Origin: CAXBID01 sp049791475
GTDB lineage: Bacteria > Bacteroidota > Bacteroidia > Flavobacteriales > Flavobacteriaceae
Reading direction: 5' to 3'
Length of the DNA stretch: 5,303 bases
Assembly: GCA_049791475.1 (NCBI GenBank)
Contig: JBAQZZ010000183.1
Span: 1 to 5,303, forward strand
The translations under genes and the position numbers were made by a program. Shown here piece by piece: positions 1 through 5,303 of the stretch (the first letter of the stretch is position 1; each line of letters starts with the position of its first letter). The notes beneath the pieces are model-generated. The model made no database searches and was not told the origin of the DNA. It was given only the letters and a program-made list of their open reading frames with translations.

Positions 1-603
1 AGAAATTTTGATGATTACATCGGACAAGAGTTTGCACAATTAAGAAGAGAAGCTGTAAGGTCAACTATTGCAGATGATTCCTTTCCAAATGACGATGAAA
101 TTTTTTCAGATATAGAATTAGAATCCATAGCAAATAACCAATTTGTAGATTGGGAAGAAGCTTTAGTGAAAAGAGGTTTAGTTAATAGTCAAGCCATCAG
201 TATTAGTGGCGGTACAGATATGACCAAAGTATTTGGTAGTATTAATTATTTTAAGGAAGATGGCATTATTCCAACTTCAAACTACACTAGAAAAACATTA
301 CGTTTAAATGTAGATCAAAAAATTAGTGATAAGCTTTCTGTAAACTTTGATTTAAATATTTTAAATGATGATGTAGAAAGAGCAGCAAATGTAAATGTTA
401 TTACATTTTCGCCGTTAGGCAGAGCTTTTGATGATAATGGTAACCTTACTCAATTTCCAAGTGGGGAAGAGTTATCTCCAGTAAACCCAATATGGAACTT
501 GAGAGAGCAAGATAATGATGAAAAAGGAAATGACTTTGTAATTAATGTGACACCTATTTGGCAAATTACTGACAATTTACTGACAATTTACAATATCAAT
601 TAA
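1..603 (+). CDS. 5' fragment of the broken SusC: end of plug and first barrel strands
   Basis: This is the part of the transporter that would be translated as the sequence stands. It gives 200 residues within the window and continues a frame that enters from upstream. Residues match SusC up to the Leu codon at 577-579. The last seven residues (LTIYNIN) are out-of-frame sequence created by the duplication, followed by TAA at 601-603. The ATG at 166-168 is an internal methionine-like codon position within the conserved region and not the gene start, because the family match extends unbroken from base 1. A product ending here would lack nearly the whole barrel and could not assemble in the outer membrane. 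Confidence 0.75.
   Translation, partial: RNFDDYIGQEFAQLRREAVRSTIADDSFPNDDEIFSDIELESIANNQFVDWEEALVKRGLVNSQAISISGGTDMTKVFGSINYFKEDGIIPTSNYTRKTLRLNVDQKISDKLSVNFDLNILNDDVERAANVNVITFSPLGRAFDDNGNLTQFPSGEELSPVNPIWNLREQDNDEKGNDFVINVTPIWQITDNLLTIYNIN
566..591 (+). repeat. 11-bp perfect tandem duplication inside susC
   Basis: ACTGACAATTT occurs twice back to back (568-578 and 579-589). Period-11 identity extends to 566-591, with TTAC at 566, 577 and 588. Deleting one unit gives CAA ATT ACT GAC AAT TTA CAA TAT CAA, which joins the two SusC frames exactly and leaves no stop to 2315. The inferred ancestor has TTAC at two places 11 bp apart, a microhomology that would allow slipped-strand duplication. This is direct sequence evidence for how the frame was lost. 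A base-calling or assembly error cannot be excluded. Confidence 0.93.
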
Positions 604-2315
604 AAACTAACTTTACACGAAGAACTTCTGAAAGAGGACAATACCAATCGTCATTAAGTTCTGCTGGCGACGATGTAAATGGTGTTGCAAGAATAGATAA
701 TCAATTAAGAGAGTCTTACTTAATAGAAAATATTTTAACGTATAACAAAGCGTTTAATGATGACCATAAACTTAATGTTACCTTAGTTCAATCAGCGCAA
801 GAAAATAAGTTTTCTAGAACATTTACGGAAGCCCAAGGTTTTACAAATGAAAGCTTAGGATATGATGGTATTACAAACGCTATAGGAAATGTAACTATTG
901 AGCGCGATAAAAACCAACAAAGGTTAGCCTCTTTTATGGCTCGAGCACGTTATAATTTAATGAACAAATATTCCTTTGAAGCAACAGCGAGAGCTGATGG
1001 AGCTTCTGTTAATTCTCAAGATAATAAATGGAGTTTTAACCCTGCTGCTTCTTTTGCGTGGAAAATTCACAACGAAAGCTTTTTAGATGATGTTGATGCG
1101 ATACAAGAATTAAAATTCAGAGCAAGTTATGGCTCTCTAGTTAATGATTTAGGTCGTGCTTACACATCTCTTTTTACTGCTGAAGGTCAAAATTATATAT
1201 TTGATTCTCAATCTGCATCTGGATATTCACCATCAGTTATTTTACCTAATCCAAATTTAAAGTTTGAAAGAATAACAACTTTAAATATAGGTTTAGATTT
1301 CTCAGTTTTTAACAGAGCACTGGTTGGAAATATTAATTATTATGATGCAAGAACTACTGATTTGTTATTACGAAGAGGTGTGCCATCAATAACAGGTTAT
1401 CAATATACTTTTTTCAATGCTGGAGAATTACAGAACACAGGTATTGAATTAAGCTTAACAGCAAATATTATTAACACAGATGATTTTCAATGGTCTGTTT
1501 CTACTAATTGGTCAAACAACAGAAACAAATTAGTTGATCTTTATAATGATGGAGAAGGCAATCCTATTTTAATAGATGACGCTTTTAATTATTTTGTTGG
1601 TCAACCTGTTGGTGTTATTTACCAATATGAATTTGAGGGTATATGGCAAGAAGGTGATGATTTTGCAAATGCACCACAAGCTAATCCAGATTCGGCACTT
1701 CCACAAGATAATTTAAGACCAGGTGATATAAAAATTAAAGACACCAATGGTGTTGATGATGATGGAAATGAGACTGGTATTCCAGATGGTAAAATCACGC
1801 AAGAAGATCGTGTTTTTAAAGATCCAAACCCAGATTGGTTTGGTTCATTATCAACCACAATAGCTTATAAAGGTTTTGATTTATTTGTTGATTTCTATGC
1901 TGTAGAAGGTGCAACAAAAGTGAATCCATTTTTATCAGACTTTAACAATGGTGGAACTATATCTGGAAAATTAAATGGTGTAAGAGTTCCATATTATACA
2001 CCAGAAAATCCATCAACAACTTTCCCAAGAGCTAATTTTGATGCAGCACCATTATACTTAAATTCTTTAGCTGTTAAAGATGCATCTTATATCAGATTGA
2101 GAACTGTTAGTTTAGGTTATACATTATCTGAAGCAATAAGTTCTAAATTAAATTTAGAGCAGATTAGATTTTATGCAACGGGTACCAACTTGTTTACTAA
2201 TACCGATTATATTGGATATAGTCCTGAAGTTAATATTAGAAGCACATTTTCTAATGCAGATACAGGATATCCAGATGCTACGAGTTTCACGTTTGGTGTA
2301 AGAGTTAAATTTTAA
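573..2315 (+). CDS. 3' fragment of the broken SusC: most of the beta-barrel
   Basis: This frame is open from just after a TGA at 570-572 to the TAA at 2313-2315, and SusC-like sequence resumes immediately (TDNLQYQLKTNFTRR). The first ATG in this frame that gives a long product is at 936. It has no convincing ribosome binding site and lies inside a barrel strand, so an automatic caller would start there, but it is unlikely to be a real start. A protein starting there would have no signal peptide and could not reach the outer membrane. The fragment is best read as the distal part of the same gene and translated only if the frame is restored. Confidence 0.7.
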   Translation, partial: QFTDNLQYQLKTNFTRRTSERGQYQSSLSSAGDDVNGVARIDNQLRESYLIENILTYNKAFNDDHKLNVTLVQSAQENKFSRTFTEAQGFTNESLGYDGITNAIGNVTIERDKNQQRLASFMARARYNLMNKYSFEATARADGASVNSQDNKWSFNPAASFAWKIHNESFLDDVDAIQELKFRASYGSLVNDLGRAYTSLFTAEGQNYIFDSQSASGYSPSVILPNPNLKFERITTLNIGLDFSVFNRALVGNINYYDARTTDLLLRRGVPSITGYQYTFFNAGELQNTGIELSLTANIINTDDFQWSVSTNWSNNRNKLVDLYNDGEGNPILIDDAFNYFVGQPVGVIYQYEFEGIWQEGDDFANAPQANPDSALPQDNLRPGDIKIKDTNGVDDDGNETGIPDGKITQEDRVFKDPNPDWFGSLSTTIAYKGFDLFVDFYAVEGATKVNPFLSDFNNGGTISGKLNGVRVPYYTPENPSTTFPRANFDAAPLYLNSLAVKDASYIRLRTVSLGYTLSEAISSKLNLEQIRFYATGTNLFTNTDYIGYSPEVNIRSTFSNADTGYPDATSFTFGVRVKF

Positions 2316-2333
2316 TTTTAAAAAAATAATATT

Positions 2334-3947
2334 ATGAAAGCGAAGTTTTTATATTCAAAGCTAAAAGGTAGTTTGCTGCTATCCATGGCGTTATTTTTCG
2401 TTGTATCATCTTGCGAAAAATTCTTAGAAGAGCAACCAAGTACATTAATTGATTCAGATTATATATATACTACTGAAGAAGGCTTAAAGTCAGGAGTAGT
2501 TAGTTTATATAAATTTAATAGAGATCGTTTTGACAGAAGTACAGAAGATTTTATGGGAGCGGTTTTAATGTCATCCAGAAGTGATTTGGCATTTAGTAGA
2601 TCTGGTTATACAGGTTTAATGGGAAGATATCAAAGAGGTGTTTCTCCTATAGATCAAGGTGCTAATTTTGTGTCCACTTTATTTTGGAAACATTTTTATA
2701 ATATAACCAATAAAGCAACAGAGCTTATAAATGCAGCAGAGGTTGCTGAAGGTATAGATGAAGATGTTAGAAATCAAGTTTTAGCCGAAGCTAAGTTTTT
2801 TAGAGCAAACTCATATTTCTATTTGTACAGAATGTTTAATAACATCTACGTATCTACAGAAACAATTACAGTAGATAATGCCTTTGATCTTATTAACGAT
2901 AAATCATCTAAAGAAGATATTTTTGCTATAATAAATAGCGATTTAGATTTTGCAATTGAAAATCTAGAATGGGTTGATGTTTTCGGTCGTGTAACAAAAG
3001 GAACTGCAAAACATGTTAAAGCTAAAGTGGCCATGTGGGAAGGTGATTGGGAAGAAGCAAAATTGCAAGCATTGGATGTTATAGAAGGACCGGATAGTCC
3101 ACACAGTTTAGTGCCTTCAACAGCAGATGTTTTTAGTGGTGATAGAAACCATTCTGAATCTTTATTTGTAATACAGTCTCAAGATGATTTATTGGGAGGT
3201 GGTGATAATACGATGATGAATGCTAATTACGTAACACAGTATTTTCAAATACCAGGTATAGACTCGGATGTAACACAAGGTGGTAGAGGGTTTTCTAGAG
3301 TTTTGCCTAATAGATATTTACAAGATTTGTTGGCAGCAGACCCAAATGACACCAGAGATGATGATACTTATTTTAGATTGAAATATTTTTATAATACAGG
3401 TGTAAATACAGGTCAAGAAATTGATATTTATAAACCTATTTCTGCCGAAAACCCTAGTGGTGTTCAGTTGACAAGATATTATCAAAGATTACATCCATCG
3501 TGTATTAAATTTGCTCAAGAAGATGATAATCCAGATTCATATTTGAATAGAAGTAATATTATGGTATACAGATTAGCAGAAACTTATTTAATTGCTGCTG
3601 AGGCAATCATGAGATCATCAGGAGATCCGTTACCATATATTAATGCAATTAGAGAAAGAGCAAATGCCACCCCTATTGCAAGTGTAGATGAACAAGCAAT
3701 TTTGGATGAGCGTGCTCGTGAGTTGTCTTTTGAAGGACAAAGATGGTTTACTTTAAAAAGAATGGGGCAATCTGTTATAAATCGTCAAATAAGAAACTTT
3801 GCTGGTGATGGAGAATTTTTCCCTAATAATTTTGGAGACGATAGAGATCCAAGAGTAAATTGGCAAGACCATTACATTAATTTCCCAATAGCACAAATAG
3901 ACTTAGATTTATTTGGTGCTACTTATCCGCAAAATGACGGGTATTAG
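2334..3947 (+). CDS. SusD/RagB-family glycan-binding outer-membrane lipoprotein
   Basis: SusD proteins are surface lipoproteins that cap the SusC barrel, bind glycan and deliver it for import. The 537-residue length is normal for the family. Residues 1-26 form a lipoprotein signal: basic N-terminus, hydrophobic stretch, then VVSSC with the lipidated Cys27. Acidic residues follow in CEKFLEEQP, as often seen in surface-exported Bacteroidota lipoproteins. Family hallmarks include the helical segment LAEAKFFRANSYFYLYRMF (150-168), which belongs to the TPR-like core. ERARELSFEGQRWFTLKRMG (459-478) is the classic C-terminal SusD motif. The end, PIAQIDLDLFGATYPQNDGY, is the usual SusD tail. The gene starts 18 bp after the susC stop, so the two are surely co-transcribed. 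The start is set by the signal peptide. The upstream bases are A/T-rich without a Shine-Dalgarno motif, which is normal in Bacteroidota. No disruption is visible. The glycan it binds cannot be read from sequence. Confidence 0.96.
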   Translation: MKAKFLYSKLKGSLLLSMALFFVVSSCEKFLEEQPSTLIDSDYIYTTEEGLKSGVVSLYKFNRDRFDRSTEDFMGAVLMSSRSDLAFSRSGYTGLMGRYQRGVSPIDQGANFVSTLFWKHFYNITNKATELINAAEVAEGIDEDVRNQVLAEAKFFRANSYFYLYRMFNNIYVSTETITVDNAFDLINDKSSKEDIFAIINSDLDFAIENLEWVDVFGRVTKGTAKHVKAKVAMWEGDWEEAKLQALDVIEGPDSPHSLVPSTADVFSGDRNHSESLFVIQSQDDLLGGGDNTMMNANYVTQYFQIPGIDSDVTQGGRGFSRVLPNRYLQDLLAADPNDTRDDDTYFRLKYFYNTGVNTGQEIDIYKPISAENPSGVQLTRYYQRLHPSCIKFAQEDDNPDSYLNRSNIMVYRLAETYLIAAEAIMRSSGDPLPYINAIRERANATPIASVDEQAILDERARELSFEGQRWFTLKRMGQSVINRQIRNFAGDGEFFPNNFGDDRDPRVNWQDHYINFPIAQIDLDLFGATYPQNDGY

Positions 3948-3981
3948 AATAAATATTTAGTTTGTAGTTAGTTTAGTTATT

Positions 3982-4022
3982 TTAAAATCTAAAGGCAACT
4001 TATGTTTGCCTTTGGATTTTAA
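3982..4022 (+). terminator. Probable intrinsic terminator after susD
   Basis: The arms at 3982-3998 and 4006-4022 are complementary over 17 positions with a single T/G (U-G in RNA) wobble at 3990/4014. The core is AAAGGCAA paired with TTGCCTTT, and the loop is the 7 bases CTTATGT. The arms are flanked by A-rich and T-rich sequence, and TTCTTT follows. The hairpin lies 34 bp after the susD stop and 53 bp before the next start. It would end the susCD transcript and separate it, at least in part, from the GDPD-GH16 gene. The stem is AT-rich, so its strength is uncertain. The symmetric A/T flanks would also allow function from the other strand. Confidence 0.7.
4001..4008 (+). promoter_or_regulatory. 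Weak candidate -7 promoter element for the GDPD-GH16 gene
   Basis: TATGTTTG matches the TAnnTTTG -7 consensus recognised by the Bacteroidota primary sigma factor and lies about 68 bp before the next start codon. It overlaps the loop and right arm of the terminator hairpin. No TTG-type -33 element is present at the usual distance upstream, and an 8-base match of this kind is common in AT-rich DNA. It is listed only because a separate promoter would be needed if the hairpin ends the susCD transcript. Confidence 0.22.
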
Positions 4023-4075
4023 TTCTTTAACAAATTACTTTAATTTTCAACCTTTCATTAAAAACTCCTAATTTT

Positions 4076-5303
4076 ATGCAGGCATGTATACGATATTCAA
4101 TTTTTGTTTTTACAATCATAAGTTTTATGGCTTGTAGTAACTCTGCAGAAAAAATAACTTTCGCCGAAAATTGTGTTATAGCGCACAGAGGTGCATGGAA
4201 AAAAAATAATCTCCCTCAAAATTCAATAGCATCATTAAAACAAGCAATTGCCTTAGGTACTGCTGGTTCTGAATTTGATGTAAGAATGACCAAAGATGAT
4301 GTGCTCATTGTTACCCATGATGCAGATTATGAAGGAATGGAAGTTGAGGAAACTTTATATTCAGAATTATCAAAATATAAATTACCTAATGGTGAAACCC
4401 TTCCAACTTTAAAACAATATTTAATCGCTGGAATGAAAAATAATTCATCTACTGGTTTGGTGCTTGAAATCAAACCATCAAAGCTAGAAGAACGAAATGA
4501 CGCCATAACAGAAAATGTTGTAAAATTAGTAAAAGAGTTAAATGCGGAAGGCCATATCCTCAGTTATATTAGTTTTAGTTATAATATTTTGAAAAGAGTA
4601 AAAGAGTTGGATTCATTGGCGAAAACACAATATTTAGACGGCTCAAAAAGTCCTGAGAGATTAAAAGAAGATGGGATTTCAGGATTGGATTATTTAATCT
4701 ATAAATATAAAATTCATCCAGAATGGATAGCTAGTGCAAAACAGAATGAATTAATTTTGAATGCATGGGTGGCTGATAAAACAGACGATATTGATTGGTT
4801 ATTAGCCAACAGTTTTGATTATTTAACAACAGACGAACCTGAACTTGTTTTTGAGCGTATAAAAAAAAGCCCAACAAATGAAGGATATAAACTCGTTTGG
4901 AGTGACGAGTTTAATTATAAAGGAAAACCAGATAGTACCAAATGGGCTTTTGAATATGATTTTAAAAGAAACTTAGAAAAGCAGTACTATGTTGATAGAT
5001 TGAAAAATGCTAGAGTAGAAGATGGCTTGCTGGTTTTAGAAACTCACAAAGAGACCATCAAAAATGAAGCATTTGTTTCAAAACAAGCAAAAGGTTGGAA
5101 AGAAAATTGGGAATATGCTGAATATTCAGCGCCGAGTCTAAGCACCAAAAATATAGCAGAATGGACCTATGGGCGCATTGAAATTCGTGCACAATTACCA
5201 AAAGGTACTGGTTTATGGCCAGCATTTTGGATGATAGGTGCAAATTATGATGAGGTGCGTTGGCCTGAATGTGGGGAAATTGATATCATGGAACATATTG
5301 GTT
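4076..5303 (+). CDS. GDPD-GH16 fusion lipoprotein: glycerophosphodiester phosphodiesterase plus laminarinase-like glycoside hydrolase (3'-partial)
   Basis: The frame runs 409 codons from ATG 4076 to the window edge without a stop. Residues 1-20 are a short lipoprotein-like signal (ISFMAC, Cys20; the lipobox is loose). Residues 33-262 form a GDPD TIM-barrel that would split glycerophosphodiesters into glycerol phosphate and an alcohol. Visible motifs are AHRG with His37-Arg38, EFD with metal ligands Glu66 and Asp68, THD with His81, LEIK with Glu131 and Lys133, and TDEP near 252-255. Nothing essential is missing. After a linker of about eight residues, GH16 begins at YKLVWSDEF (271-279), followed by QYYVDR (303-308), VEDGLLVLE (314-322), YGRIEIRAQLPKGTGLWPAFWM (in pieces, 365-386) and the catalytic GEIDIMEHIG. 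Glu401 is the expected nucleophile, Glu406 the acid/base and Asp403 the assisting residue. The ExDxxE form fits laminarinase-type and related marine GH16 enzymes. The rest of GH16, probably more than 100 residues, lies beyond the edge. The start is chosen for the signal peptide; an ATG at 4083 is out of frame. The substrate is not determinable. Confidence 0.9.
   Translation, partial: MQACIRYSIFVFTIISFMACSNSAEKITFAENCVIAHRGAWKKNNLPQNSIASLKQAIALGTAGSEFDVRMTKDDVLIVTHDADYEGMEVEETLYSELSKYKLPNGETLPTLKQYLIAGMKNNSSTGLVLEIKPSKLEERNDAITENVVKLVKELNAEGHILSYISFSYNILKRVKELDSLAKTQYLDGSKSPERLKEDGISGLDYLIYKYKIHPEWIASAKQNELILNAWVADKTDDIDWLLANSFDYLTTDEPELVFERIKKSPTNEGYKLVWSDEFNYKGKPDSTKWAFEYDFKRNLEKQYYVDRLKNARVEDGLLVLETHKETIKNEAFVSKQAKGWKENWEYAEYSAPSLSTKNIAEWTYGRIEIRAQLPKGTGLWPAFWMIGANYDEVRWPECGEIDIMEHIG
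4859..4881 (+). other. A8 tract at the GDPD/GH16 junction with an adjacent -1 frame stop
   Basis: Eight consecutive A bases (4861-4868) span codons 262-264, exactly where the GDPD domain ends and the linker to GH16 begins. In the -1 frame the codons AAG CCC AAC AAA lead to TGA at 4879-4881. One extra A in the RNA, or a -1 ribosomal slip, would therefore give a GDPD-only lipoprotein. In the written frame the fusion stays open. A second A8 tract occurs at 4199-4206 just after the HRG motif, where a -1 shift meets TAA at once. Such tracts are common in AT-rich genomes, so any function is speculative. Confidence 0.4.

Larger units (their letters stand above)
1..2315 (+). pseudogene. SusC/RagA-family TonB-dependent outer-membrane transporter, 5'-partial, frameshifted by an 11-bp duplication
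   Basis: SusC proteins are outer-membrane beta-barrels that import oligosaccharides with TonB energy under a SusD lid. The frame is open from base 1, so the start, signal peptide, carboxypeptidase-like N-terminal domain and most of the plug lie upstream. Visible sequence begins near the plug/barrel transition. The stretch around 151-258 (DWEEALVKRG, then ISISGG and FGSINYFKEDGII) is a typical SusC signature. The barrel continues to a final strand ending SFTFGVRVKF with terminal Phe, the usual outer-membrane assembly signal. A loop at 1722-1811 (GDIKIKDTNG ... DGKITQEDR, then DPNPDWFG) is also characteristic. The frame breaks at 580 because of the 11-bp tandem repeat. Without one copy the segment encodes 767 residues, against roughly 1000 for a full SusC. 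No other disruption is visible, so the lesion looks recent. The family call is firm; whether the gene is truly dead is uncertain. Confidence 0.9.

Noticed and set aside
565..603. Programmed ribosomal frameshift as the explanation for the broken SusC
   Set aside because: No slippery heptamer is evident at the break. The exact 11-bp duplication fully explains the frame change, and the frame would have to be regained with duplicated residues.
1722..1811. Asp/Gly-rich loop (DTNG ... DGKITQED) in SusC as a novel calcium-binding insertion
   Set aside because: DxNG/DGxI loops followed by a DPNPDW-like segment are a standard feature of SusC proteins. The longer acidic stretch here appears to be ordinary family variation.
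1619..1858. Open frame of 79 codons on the minus strand within susC
   Set aside because: It lies wholly inside conserved SusC coding sequence, has no recognisable domain and is a shadow of the real gene.
2846..3034. Open frame of 62 codons on the minus strand within susD
   Set aside because: It is antisense to an intact SusD core and its product resembles no known protein, so it is a chance frame.
4083..4085. Alternative ATG start for the GDPD-GH16 gene
   Set aside because: It is out of frame with the lipoprotein signal and GDPD domain; ATG 4076 is in frame and gives a plausible signal peptide.
5058..5243. Open frame of 61 codons on the minus strand within the GH16 region
   Set aside because: It is antisense to clear GH16 sequence leading into the catalytic motif, and no promoter or start context supports it.

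Overview
The window is AT-rich, with every gene on the + strand. It carries a SusC/SusD pair followed by a carbohydrate-active lipoprotein gene, which is the layout of a Bacteroidota polysaccharide utilization locus (PUL). The base composition, the lack of Shine-Dalgarno-like motifs before the starts, the lipoprotein signals and the GH16 laminarinase-type enzyme suggest a flavobacterium, plausibly marine. The species cannot be determined from this sequence.

Layout. Positions 1-2315 hold the C-terminal three quarters of a SusC-family TonB-dependent outer-membrane transporter whose 5' end lies before the window. As written it is broken. A perfect 11-bp tandem duplication (568-578 and 579-589) shifts the frame, so the upstream part stops at 601-603 and the rest continues in another frame to the normal C-terminus. 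Removing one 11-bp copy restores one open frame of 767 residues. Positions 2334-3947 encode an intact SusD-family glycan-binding lipoprotein of 537 residues, starting 18 bp after susC. Positions 3948-4075 are intergenic and contain a long hairpin (3982-4022) that looks like the terminator of the susCD operon. From 4076 to the window end runs a third open frame, cut by the edge. It encodes a predicted lipoprotein that fuses an N-terminal glycerophosphodiester phosphodiesterase (GDPD) domain to a C-terminal GH16 endo-glucanase/laminarinase-like domain. The sequence ends just after the GH16 catalytic motif.

How the parts would work together. In the SusCD model the SusD lid captures glycan at the cell surface and SusC imports oligosaccharides using TonB energy. 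The GH16 domain would cut a beta-glucan or related galactan into importable pieces. The GDPD domain has all its expected catalytic and metal-binding residues and would hydrolyse a glycerophosphodiester. Its attachment to a GH16 domain next to susCD raises the possibility that the target glycan carries glycerol-phosphate groups, or that sugar and phosphate scavenging are coupled. This is the most unusual feature of the window. The second point of interest is the 11-bp duplication, which could be a recent inactivating mutation, a reversible slippage switch or a data error.
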